Source of the DNA: Clostridia bacterium
GTDB taxonomy: Bacteria > Bacillota > Clostridia > Oscillospirales > Acutalibacteraceae
Length of the DNA stretch: 38,268 nucleotides
NCBI GenBank assembly: GCA_017937865.1
Contig: JAGBCU010000061.1
Location: 1 to 38,268, forward strand
Direction: 5' to 3'
Made by a program: the position numbers and the translations under genes
In this document: positions 26,099-33,310 of the stretch, piece by piece
Numbering within the stretch: position 1 is the first letter of the stretch
How the letters are laid out: the number at the start of each line of letters is the position of its first letter
Notes under the pieces: generated by a model
The model's input: only the letters and a program-made list of their open reading frames with translations
Told to the model about the DNA's origin: nothing
The model's database searches: none

Positions 26099-26794
26099 AT
26101 GGATTTTGAAAGAATTTTATTATATTGCGCAAGATTGCAAATAAATAACAACCGCACTTGGTTTCACGAAAATCACGACGATTATGAGCAGGCAAGAAAA
26201 GATTTTTTAGGCTTTATAGATTTATTCAGATTTGCGATAAGCAAAGAAGTACCCGATATAGCTGAGTCTATAATGTATATGGAGCCTAAAGAGTGGATGT
26301 ACAGAATAGCCCGTGATATGCGTTTTCATAAAAACGGACCTCCATACAATCCTGCTTTCAGAGCATATATTGCTTCTGACAGAAAATCCTGGTTGCCAAT
26401 CGGATATTATTTACGAATTTATCCCGGTTCCTCTTGTTTCGGCACGGGTCTTTGGTGTGATACAACTCAAAAAATGAACGATATTCGTTCTTATATTTCC
26501 GAGAATTTCATTGAGTTTCAGAATATTATCAAAAAAACGGGGGTAGTTGTTGACGGGGATAGGTTAAAAACAATACCGAGAGGTTTCTCTGCGGATGACC
26601 CTGCGGCAGAATATATAAGAATGAAAAATTGGACTGTGATATATTTTATACCTGATGAAGATATAGGCACGTTTGAAGAGTTTTGCGAATACTTAATGCG
26701 TTACGTAAGAAAAACAGAGCCTATGCGACAATTCCTTTTAAAGGCTGCAAAAAGCTCTCAGAAAAAGATAACAAGACCTGAATTTGAATGGTAA
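26099..26794 (+). CDS. DUF2461 family protein
   Basis: This 231-residue protein matches the DUF2461 (TIGR02453) family by its NNRTWFHENHDDYEQARKDF start, the RIARDMRFHKNGPPYNPAFRAYI block, GYYLRIYPGSSCFGTGLW and the PRGFSADDPAAEYIRMKNWTV segment near the C-terminus. Homologues occur in bacteria and fungi, and no biochemical function is established. A GGTGAA site lies close to the ATG. The gene stands alone, divergent from DUF1015-nfo and convergent with a DUF3048 lipoprotein, with a shared terminator behind it. Confidence 0.88.
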   Translation: MDFERILLYCARLQINNNRTWFHENHDDYEQARKDFLGFIDLFRFAISKEVPDIAESIMYMEPKEWMYRIARDMRFHKNGPPYNPAFRAYIASDRKSWLPIGYYLRIYPGSSCFGTGLWCDTTQKMNDIRSYISENFIEFQNIIKKTGVVVDGDRLKTIPRGFSADDPAAEYIRMKNWTVIYFIPDEDIGTFEEFCEYLMRYVRKTEPMRQFLLKAAKSSQKKITRPEFEW

Positions 26795-26803
26795 TATAAA
26801 TAA

Positions 26804-26837
26804 AAACCGATACATCCGTTCGCGGATGTATCGGTTT
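26804..26837 (+). terminator. Bidirectional terminator between the DUF2461 and DUF3048 genes
   Basis: A perfect 15-bp stem AAACCGATACATCCG/CGGATGTATCGGTTT closed by a stable TTCG tetraloop. It has T-rich flanks on both strands. Confidence 0.92.
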
Positions 26838-26852
26838 GCTTTTATATTCTTA

Positions 26853-27956
26853 TTATGCGATTACAGTGCTTGAAGCGTTGTCAGAATCTGTAATACCTAC
26901 GTAAGTTTTACCGATGTTGAGCTTAAGCTCTTCGCCGTCTGCACCGTAGAATTTGAATGAATCAGTACCATCGCCTTTTTCCCAGGTGATGTCTTCGTAT
27001 GTTCCGTTAGAAGCGTAAACACCTTTGCCACCGTCAAATTCAATAAACATTCTGTCTTCGTTATATTTAGCTTTTTGAGAAGCATCTAAATAAATATCTG
27101 TGTAGAGAATGATAACGTTTGAAAAATACTGTTGGTTTCCGTCACTGTCTACAAAGTCTTTTCCGTTAATCTGGCTGTAATAAAGGTTATCATTTTCGTT
27201 ATAAGTATATTTGTATTTGTAACTACCGGAGAACAAGAATGATATTTCAGAGCATTTACCGCCTGAAAGCTCTTGTGCTTCAGGGTTAAAGCTAAAGAGA
27301 TTAGTGTATTTTTCATCAAGATTCATATCAAGATTATTTTTTGTGAAATAATCGTTTGCAAGCTCGTTGGTTGTGTATGCGGTATGCTCTCTTGCTGTGA
27401 TTGCTAATCTGTCAGCATCACGTTTAAAATATGTGCCGTCATTAGCCATACCGTCCATACGTGAAATATTGATAGAGTTAAGAGTGTTGTATGCTTCAAT
27501 GCTGCCACCAAAGTGGATAAATGCAGCACCAAGACCACGAGTGATATCAACGAAATAAGGTCTTGCACTTCTTACGGGGCCGATTTTAGCAGGTAATCTT
27601 GAAAGGTCAGAGTAAACGAGGAGCATTCTTGAAATACCGCCCTCTGCAACCATTTCAAAAACCATATCTGAAGAGGTTAAGCCCCATTGGGGTCTTGCAG
27701 CAGGGGAGTTTTCAACAACTACAACAACAGGCTTGTTGTTAAGAAGTGCTTCATCATAACCTGCTTCACCGGTAAGAGGATTTCTTATTGTGGTATCAAC
27801 GGGCTCGTTATTTTCAATAACGTCATTCTGAGGAGCTTTTGTTGTGCCCTCATCATTATCTTTATCACCACCGCAGCCTGAGAATGCACTTACAATAAAA
27901 ATAAGTGCAAGCATAAGCGAAAGTGCTTTCGTGAATTTGTTTTTGTGTCTTAACAT
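26853..27956 (-). CDS. DUF3048 (YerB-type) lipoprotein
   Basis: The 367-residue product has a signal peptide with a lipobox-like ending (IVSAFSGC, lipidated Cys28), an acidic Asp/Asn/Glu linker and the DUF3048 fold. Family motifs seen are NPLTGEAGYDEALLNNKPVVVVVEN, ARPQWGLTSSDMVFEMVAEGGISRMLLVYSD, IGPVRSARPYFVDITRGLGAAFIHFGGS and a C-terminal WEKGDGTDSFKFYGADGEEL. It should be anchored on the outer face of the membrane. YerB of Bacillus is the best-known relative and its role is not established. It lies 50 bases downstream of a polytopic membrane protein gene without a clear terminator, so the two are probably co-transcribed. The protein is rich in Asp, Asn and Tyr. Confidence 0.92.
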   Translation of the reverse strand: MLRHKNKFTKALSLMLALIFIVSAFSGCGGDKDNDEGTTKAPQNDVIENNEPVDTTIRNPLTGEAGYDEALLNNKPVVVVVENSPAARPQWGLTSSDMVFEMVAEGGISRMLLVYSDLSRLPAKIGPVRSARPYFVDITRGLGAAFIHFGGSIEAYNTLNSINISRMDGMANDGTYFKRDADRLAITAREHTAYTTNELANDYFTKNNLDMNLDEKYTNLFSFNPEAQELSGGKCSEISFLFSGSYKYKYTYNENDNLYYSQINGKDFVDSDGNQQYFSNVIILYTDIYLDASQKAKYNEDRMFIEFDGGKGVYASNGTYEDITWEKGDGTDSFKFYGADGEELKLNIGKTYVGITDSDNASSTVIA

Positions 27957-28006
27957 AGTCTCAATCCTTTTCTTTTAGTGTAACCGCATCCAACCTTAAA
28001 CGGAAA

Positions 28007-30160
28007 TTAAATCCAGAATTGCACAAGGTTTGCAATCGTGCCGAATAATGTCGGATTCTGTGATTCTATTGTAACATCTGCTACGGAAAATGCAAGAGCA
28101 AAAGAGTAAAAAATGCTTAAAAAAGATAAAATTTTTGTTAATTTGTTTGTTGAATATGCATTATTTTCCAATTGCTTTTCCTCGCAATAAGAAAATGTGA
28201 TAATTGCTGCCGCCAAGAAGAAAATATAACCAAAATCGCTATAATATCTTTGCAAAAGTCCGCCTGCCTGAGTATCGGCAACAACTATTGCAATCCCTAT
28301 TGCTACAAGTGTTGTTGTAAAAGCAAATAGCTTTTTGCTTTTTAAAGTAGCTTTTACTTTTGGCAATAAGAAAAGAGTCCATAAAAACGGTAAAGAGGTA
28401 ATCAGACCGCCGAAGCAATATTCGGTAATTGTTTTGCCGATATAGTTTGTTTTGATATCAACGGCCTCTATAAATGGGAAAACAGCTGTGAATTGAGGCG
28501 GTTGAAAAAGGTAAGTAAATAACCCTAAGCCTGTTCTTCCGAAAACTAAGCCTCGGCTTGTTACGTCGTTTGTAGTTAAGTTATATGATGAACCGAAATC
28601 GAAGGGGGAGCCGAAGCGGATATAGTTATAATACATAATTCCCGAGGCTACAACTACAACGGGCACGGCTAACGAAATAAGGTCTATAAAGCCTTTTTTG
28701 CTAAAGAGATGCTTATCCTTAAAGAAGTAGCCTAAAAACAGCGGTAAAGCTAAAGCGCATATCAATACTGATTGTGGTCTGCAGCCTACGGAAAGAGCCA
28801 TACATAAAGAGCCGATGGAGAAAAGCAGATTTTTACGTTTTTCACAGTCAAATGCCTTAAGCCAACAGTAAAGCCCCCAAATAACAAATGCCATTGAGGT
28901 TATTATAGGCACCGAATAAAAATCAGGTCTTTTTACAAGGAACATAGCACCGCAACAGTTTACAAAGGTTAAAGCTGTTAAAAGGTATACCCCAACAGAA
29001 ACGTTTTTGAAATGCTTTTTGCATATTAAATCTAAAAGCTTAAATACACCGATACAGAAAATAAATGCAAAAATCATAATACCTACTGCCGAGGGGAAGG
29101 GTGAATTTGTAATGAGCCTGAAAGGCAGGTACATAATCAGCAACGGCACTATGCCGAAATAAACGTAATAGTGACCGTTAAAATATGCAACGTCCCATCT
29201 GTATTCGTCACCGCTTAAAAGAGCTTGCTGTGAACGTGCGGTAGTGTCGTAAGGGTTTTCCATATCAATAAGTGATTGTGGTATGTCGTCGTTATCAATA
29301 TAGGTTTTACCCTGTAAAATTGCTTGCGCTAATTCATCGTATTGGTTGTGATGCTCCATACTGAGTTCAACGAAATCAATACCTTTTCCGTCCCACTTAT
29401 AAGAGTTGTAGCTACCGCTTGCGATACCCATAAAGACGGGATTAATAGTGCCGAGAATTATTATTATCGCACACTGTATACCTAAAAAGCCCATAACAAG
29501 AGTGTTTTTAGAGTATTCATCTTCGGTTATTTTCCTTTTAAACAAGGGCGATGATGCTCTGAAAATATAACATAAGCAAAGAATTGCAAAAACAATAATA
29601 ATTCGTAAAAGTGAAAATTCAAAGGGGCGGTTGCAGTTTATGGAAATACTGTCTAAATTAACAGACTCTTCCGTATCTTCAAATTTAAAAGCAATGCTTT
29701 GAGAATTGCCTGCAGTATGGATATTTATATACTGACTTTTAGCAACGTTTTTGTATAAAACTCTTTCGGGGTTACCGAAGTAATATTTATTACCCTCATC
29801 AGTAAGATAAATTATTACGGAAAGCTTTTCGGGGTTGCCGTTGCTTAAATCGAAACGGATGTTTTTTATATTCTGATTTATTTCAGGTATCTGAATAATT
29901 TCATTTGCAGGGAGTGTATAGCTACCGTCATCATTTTCAAAGCTTGAAAAGCGGTGTGAAACATCCTCTTCAACATTTTTTGCAGAGGAATAAAAGTTGA
30001 TATTAAAAACAGAGCATTCAAGACCTATGCTGAACACCAGAATTCCTGTAAGAGCTAAACAAAGGATTTTGTTTATATCTTTTTCTTTATTTGATTTTTT
30101 GTAAAAAATTAATGCCGTAAGGGCAGTTGTTATAAAAATCGCAAAGCAAATAAAAATCAT
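28007..30160 (-). CDS. Polytopic membrane protein, GT-C glycosyltransferase-like
   Basis: The 717-residue protein has about a dozen membrane helices and a large soluble N-terminal loop between the second and third (about 55-185). The segment SGDEYRWDVAYFNGHYYVYFGIVPLLIMYLPFR, preceded by an acidic loop with DNDDIPQ and followed by helices, has the look of lipid-linked sugar transferases of the GT-C fold (ArnT/PMT-type), where the extracytoplasmic loop after helix 1 bears the catalytic acid. I see no motif that proves it. It may glycosylate surface proteins or lipids. An AGAGGAAG ribosome site supports the ATG. The gene is upstream of the DUF3048 lipoprotein gene in the same direction. Confidence 0.7.
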   Translation of the reverse strand: MIFICFAIFITTALTALIFYKKSNKEKDINKILCLALTGILVFSIGLECSVFNINFYSSAKNVEEDVSHRFSSFENDDGSYTLPANEIIQIPEINQNIKNIRFDLSNGNPEKLSVIIYLTDEGNKYYFGNPERVLYKNVAKSQYINIHTAGNSQSIAFKFEDTEESVNLDSISINCNRPFEFSLLRIIIVFAILCLCYIFRASSPLFKRKITEDEYSKNTLVMGFLGIQCAIIIILGTINPVFMGIASGSYNSYKWDGKGIDFVELSMEHHNQYDELAQAILQGKTYIDNDDIPQSLIDMENPYDTTARSQQALLSGDEYRWDVAYFNGHYYVYFGIVPLLIMYLPFRLITNSPFPSAVGIMIFAFIFCIGVFKLLDLICKKHFKNVSVGVYLLTALTFVNCCGAMFLVKRPDFYSVPIITSMAFVIWGLYCWLKAFDCEKRKNLLFSIGSLCMALSVGCRPQSVLICALALPLFLGYFFKDKHLFSKKGFIDLISLAVPVVVVASGIMYYNYIRFGSPFDFGSSYNLTTNDVTSRGLVFGRTGLGLFTYLFQPPQFTAVFPFIEAVDIKTNYIGKTITEYCFGGLITSLPFLWTLFLLPKVKATLKSKKLFAFTTTLVAIGIAIVVADTQAGGLLQRYYSDFGYIFFLAAAIITFSYCEEKQLENNAYSTNKLTKILSFLSIFYSFALAFSVADVTIESQNPTLFGTIANLVQFWI

Positions 30161-30209
30161 AAAACTTCCTCTTTATATTTTAAAGTAAATGAAAAATATG
30201 TATAGGTAT

Positions 30210-30238
30210 ATTAAACCACAATTAAGCTGTTTTGTAAA
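30210..30238 (-). promoter_or_regulatory. Promoter of the polytopic-protein/DUF3048 operon
   Basis: On the minus strand TTTACA (30233-30238) and TTTAAT (30210-30215) are 17 bases apart, about 50 bases before the ATG. On the plus strand no strong promoter for the M14 gene is seen between 30239 and 30316. Confidence 0.5.
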
Positions 30239-30316
30239 TATTCGTAGGGGGTTATGAATATATTTTAATAATATCTTATTTAAAGATGCAAAAAGCCGGA
30301 TAAAGAGGTAAGAAAA

Positions 30317-31219
30317 ATGAAAAAAATCTTAAATGACAATAATTTTGTGTATTCAAATTATAAAAAATACATCAGTTTTTTAAATAAAAAGTTTGCCTCA
30401 ATAACTGTTGCAGATTGCGGAAAATCGGTTTTGGGAAAAACTATTTTCGGCTTAGTAATAGGTGAGGGTAGCGAAAATATTTTATACGTGGGTGGCACTC
30501 ACGGTCTTGAATGGATTACCTCGTTGTTGCTTTTAAGATTTACTGAAAATCTCGCTGAAGTCTATGAAAACAACAGGTGTATATGCGGGTTTAACGTGAC
30601 CGATATTTTAAAAAATAAAAGGCTTATTATAATCCCCGAGCTTAATCCCGACGGTATAGATATTTCTCTTACGGGTGAAGAGGGTTGCGGAATATATAAG
30701 CAACAAAATCTTGCAATATGCAACGGTGACTTTAGCGGATGGAGTGCCAATGCCAGAGGCGTTGATATTAACCATAACTTTAATGCCGATTGGTACACTT
30801 TAAGAGAAAAAGAAGAAAAGAATAATATTTTCGGTCCGTCACCCGGAAGATACGGGGGAAGATACCCCGAAAGTGAGCCTGAAACAAAAGCAATTACGCG
30901 ATTATGCCGAAATATTGATATAAGCTTGCTTGTTACGTTTCACTCTCAAGGGGAGGAAATATATTACGAGTATGGCAACAATACCCCTGAAAAATCTCTG
31001 TACATAGCGAAAATGCTGTCAGCCGTTACTGATTATACGCTCGTAAAAAACGAAGGTCTTGCTTCAAGCGGCGGTTTAAAGGATTGGTTTATTGAAGAGT
31101 TCGGAAAGCCTGCCTTTACCGTTGAAGTGGGGAAGGGGAAAAATCCGTTACCACTGACAGATTTCGACAAAATATACCGAAGACTTGAGGTTATGATGAT
31201 TACGGGCTTGTTATTTTAA
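30317..31219 (+). CDS. M14-family zinc carboxypeptidase
   Basis: The 300-residue protein has the M14 zinc site: His62 and Glu65 in GGTHGLEW and His209 in TFHSQGEE, plus the substrate-binding NARGVDINHNF (145-155) and the catalytic Glu270 in FTVEVGKG. No signal peptide is visible, so it probably acts in the cytoplasm. Bacterial M14 enzymes of this size usually hydrolyse gamma-D-Glu-diaminopimelate or similar bonds in peptidoglycan peptides (MpaA-like), which would suit wall recycling. A GAGGT site precedes the ATG. It is upstream of the polymerase gene in the same direction but is separated from it by the LexA-regulated promoter. The precise substrate is inferred. Confidence 0.9.
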   Translation: MKKILNDNNFVYSNYKKYISFLNKKFASITVADCGKSVLGKTIFGLVIGEGSENILYVGGTHGLEWITSLLLLRFTENLAEVYENNRCICGFNVTDILKNKRLIIIPELNPDGIDISLTGEEGCGIYKQQNLAICNGDFSGWSANARGVDINHNFNADWYTLREKEEKNNIFGPSPGRYGGRYPESEPETKAITRLCRNIDISLLVTFHSQGEEIYYEYGNNTPEKSLYIAKMLSAVTDYTLVKNEGLASSGGLKDWFIEEFGKPAFTVEVGKGKNPLPLTDFDKIYRRLEVMMITGLLF

Positions 31220-31246
31220 TGCTTAGAAAATTTTTAAAAATAGGTC

Positions 31247-31297
31247 TTTACAACGAACAAATGTTCTGATATAATACTCTTTGCGAACAAATGTTCT
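31247..31297 (+). promoter_or_regulatory. SOS promoter with two LexA boxes
   Basis: TTTACA at 31247-31252 and TATAAT at 31270-31275 are 17 bases apart, with TG at 31267-31268 (extended -10). Two identical copies of CGAACAAATGTTCT sit at 31254-31267, inside the spacer, and at 31284-31297, just downstream of the start of transcription. They match the Gram-positive LexA consensus CGAACRNRYGTTYC at 13 of 14 positions and are 30 bp apart, on the same helix face. Confidence 0.9.
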
Positions 31298-31320
31298 GTA
31301 GAATGTAAAGGAAGAGAAAA

Positions 31321-32526
31321 TTGGAAAGAGTTATTTTGCATAGCGATTGCAACAGCTTTTTTGCATCAGTAGAAGCAAGCCTTAACCCCGAGCTCAAAGA
31401 AACTGCATTTGCGGTTTGCGGTGACCCCGAGTTTCGCCACGGTATCGTTCTTGCCAAAAATGAAAAAGCAAAAAAATACGGTATTCAAACGGGGGAGCCT
31501 ATCTGGAAGGCGAAAGCCAAATGTCCAAAGCTTGTAACGGTAACACCTCATTACAAATTTTACAAGGAATACTCACAGAGAATTTTTAATATTTATTGCC
31601 GATATACCGATTTAGTAGAGCCTTTCGGAATAGATGAATGTTGGCTTGACGTAAGTGGCTCGGTAAATCTTTTCGGTAGCGGTAAAGAGATAGCCGATGA
31701 ATTGCGAGAGGTTATAAAAAAAGAAATCGGAGTAACCGTTTCCGTGGGTGTTTCTTACAATAAGATTTTTGCAAAAATGGGTAGCGATTATAAAAAGCCT
31801 GACGCCACAACCGAAATAACCGTAAATAATTTTAAAGAGCTTTTATACCCTCTGCCCGTCGGTGATATGTTTATGGTGGGCAGGCGTACCGCCGAAAAGC
31901 TACGAAGCGTAGGTCTTGTAAATATAGGTGATATTGCTATGTGTGATTTGCGGACATTGGAGCGTATTTTAGGCGAAAACGGGAAAATGTTATGGAATTA
32001 CGTTAATGGTTACGATTATTCACCCGTTTTGCCCTTTGATTATAAAGAGGCTTACAAATCTATCGGTAACGGTGCAACCTTTAAAAGAGATTTAGTTGAT
32101 TTTTCGGATGTCAGAACCTGCGTGTTCTTTTTGTGCGATAAGGTTGCCGCAAGACTTCGTAAGCATAATTACGAATGCTCCGCCTTGCAGGTGGGTATAA
32201 AGGATACTAATTTTCAAACTATCCAAAGGTCGTCACAACTACCGTCACCAACAGATTTGTCATACGATTTGCGAAACGCAGTGCTTTCGCTTATAGAGGC
32301 GAATTTCGATATAGAAAAAGAGCCTATACGTTCCTTGACGGTAACGGGAACAAAGCTTTTAAACGGTGACCAGGTGTGCGAGCAAATATCGTTTTTAGAT
32401 TTGGATTATCACAAAAAAAGAGAAAAAGAAGAACGGCTTGAGCACACAAAGGATGACATACGCCATAAATACGGACTTGATGTTTTAACAAGATGTTCTT
32501 TTATTCATAACGAATTCGGTTTTTAA
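31321..32526 (+). CDS. dinB: Y-family DNA polymerase (DinB/UmuC type)
   Basis: This translesion polymerase copies damaged DNA. The 401-residue protein shows the catalytic carboxylates Asp9 (HSDCNSFFASVEA), Asp105 and Glu106 (GIDECWLDVSG), a steric-gate aromatic at Phe14, the helix-hairpin-helix region around GRRTAEKLRSVGLVNIGDI and the little-finger domain (from about 255). A QISFLDLD segment near the end resembles a beta-clamp-binding motif. The start is TTG, set by an AGGAAGAG site. Two LexA boxes and a strong promoter lie just upstream, so this is SOS-induced. The catalytic glutamate is followed by Cys-Trp instead of the usual Ala-Tyr. This is common in clostridial UmuC/DinB-like proteins, so I do not distinguish the two names further. 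Confidence 0.94.
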   Translation: MERVILHSDCNSFFASVEASLNPELKETAFAVCGDPEFRHGIVLAKNEKAKKYGIQTGEPIWKAKAKCPKLVTVTPHYKFYKEYSQRIFNIYCRYTDLVEPFGIDECWLDVSGSVNLFGSGKEIADELREVIKKEIGVTVSVGVSYNKIFAKMGSDYKKPDATTEITVNNFKELLYPLPVGDMFMVGRRTAEKLRSVGLVNIGDIAMCDLRTLERILGENGKMLWNYVNGYDYSPVLPFDYKEAYKSIGNGATFKRDLVDFSDVRTCVFFLCDKVAARLRKHNYECSALQVGIKDTNFQTIQRSSQLPSPTDLSYDLRNAVLSLIEANFDIEKEPIRSLTVTGTKLLNGDQVCEQISFLDLDYHKKREKEERLEHTKDDIRHKYGLDVLTRCSFIHNEFGF

Positions 32527-32581
32527 AGTGGCGGAAATAGATTTTACGGTAATTTTTCGGTGCTTTTGAGGGGGAGTTTTT

Positions 32582-32827
32582 TTGAAATGCACTTTATCAG
32601 ATTTAAGAGCAAAAGAGGTTGTCAATGCGGATAACGGTTGCCGTCTTGGTTGCGTAACGGATATTGAAATAGATACTTATACAGGTTGCCTTGTAAGTAT
32701 TACCGTTTTTTGCGGTAAGGGCTTCTGCGGATTCTTTGGCAGAGGTGAAGAAATTACAGTTTGCTGGAAGGATATCGTAGTAATCGGTGACGATATAATT
32801 CTTGTGAGAAAAGGGAAACTTGCATAG
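32582..32827 (+). CDS. YlmC/YmxH-family PRC-barrel protein
   Basis: The 81-residue protein starts with the family pattern LSDLRAKEVVNADNGCRLGCVTDIEIDTYTG and has an alternating beta-strand pattern in a PRC-barrel fold. YlmC/YmxH members are common in endospore-forming Firmicutes and are linked to sporulation by occurrence. The start is TTG, chosen because a GAGGGGGAG site lies about 6 bases before it and no in-frame ATG is present. It follows dinB by 55 bases and may be partly co-transcribed with it. A strong terminator follows. Confidence 0.85.
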   Translation: MKCTLSDLRAKEVVNADNGCRLGCVTDIEIDTYTGCLVSITVFCGKGFCGFFGRGEEITVCWKDIVVIGDDIILVRKGKLA

Positions 32828-32883
32828 TGTTATTTGTAATGAAAATATTATGCTTTGATTAGTTGGTGAAAACTTTAACTTAT

Positions 32884-32921
32884 AAAAACAACGGGGCAGT
32901 TCAAACTGTCCCGTTGTTTTG
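32884..32921 (+). terminator. Bidirectional terminator after the YlmC gene
   Basis: A long stem, AAAACAACGGGGCAGTT against AACTGTCCCGTTGTTTT (one wobble pair), ends in T residues. It also closes the convergent XRE gene. Confidence 0.88.
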
Positions 32922-32937
32922 TCTTTGGTAAAATATT

Positions 32938-33189
32938 TTATAAATCTTCAATTGATAGTATATCGGAAATTGGTACTTCAAGTGCTTTAGCAAATATTAC
33001 TAAGTCAATATCCGTAACAAATCTTTCACCGTTTTCTACACGGCGTATAAAGTAATGATCAACGTCAAAGCCGAGGAATTGCATTTTAGTAGCTAATTTT
33101 CGTTGAGAAAGCTTTTTGTCCTTTCTAATTTTTGCTATTTTACCTCCGCAAAGGTTATTAGTACCGTCAGCAGCTTTAATTTTAAACAT
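32938..33189 (-). CDS. XRE-family helix-turn-helix regulator
   Basis: The 83-residue protein is a single XRE/Cro-type domain. KIAKIRKDKKLSQRKLATKM is the first half, followed by FIRRVENGERFVTDIDLVIFAKALEVPISDIL. No ligand-binding or oligomerisation domain follows, so it is a bare DNA-binding repressor. The N-terminal extension before KIAKIRK includes a Cys and is non-conserved. A GAGGGA site supports the ATG. It is divergent from the collagen-like gene, and two 15-bp dyads lie in the 100-base region between them, the closer one just before this gene. It probably represses its own gene and the collagen-like gene. Small XRE proteins like this are common in phages and islands, so its origin may be mobile. 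Confidence 0.9.
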   Translation of the reverse strand: MFKIKAADGTNNLCGGKIAKIRKDKKLSQRKLATKMQFLGFDVDHYFIRRVENGERFVTDIDLVIFAKALEVPISDILSIEDL

Positions 33190-33208
33190 AACAATCCCTC
33201 ATTTTTTG

Positions 33209-33223
33209 GTGAACAGTGTTTAC
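33209..33223. promoter_or_regulatory. Operator dyad 1 (XRE)
   Basis: GTGAACAGTGTTTAC is a 7+1+7 near-palindrome with one mismatch. It overlaps the -35 of the rightward promoter and lies between that promoter and the XRE ATG. Confidence 0.7.
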
Positions 33224-33247
33224 TTTTTTATTATTCTATGCTAAAAT
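33219..33247 (+). promoter_or_regulatory. Promoter of the collagen-like gene
   Basis: TTTACT at 33219-33224, 17 bases, TAAAAT at 33242-33247, with TGC before the -10 (extended -10). Dyad 1 covers the -35 and dyad 2 lies just downstream of the likely start. Confidence 0.65.
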
Positions 33248-33259
33248 GAGGCTATTATT

Positions 33260-33276
33260 GGTGAATAGTGTTCACC
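33260..33276. promoter_or_regulatory. Operator dyad 2 (XRE)
   Basis: GGTGAATAGTGTTCACC is palindromic except for one position and the central base. It shares the GTGAAYAGTGTTYAC core with dyad 1. The two dyads are 52 bp apart, five helical turns, so proteins bound to both would face the same side. Confidence 0.72.
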
Positions 33277-33310
33277 AAAATATAAATGCGTGTTATGTGG
33301 AGGTTGTATG

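Noticed and set aside
33290..33310. Earlier GTG start for the collagen-like gene
   Set aside because: The GTG would lie before the GGAGG site at 33299. The ATG at 33311 has correct spacing. The ATG at 33308 remains a close alternative.
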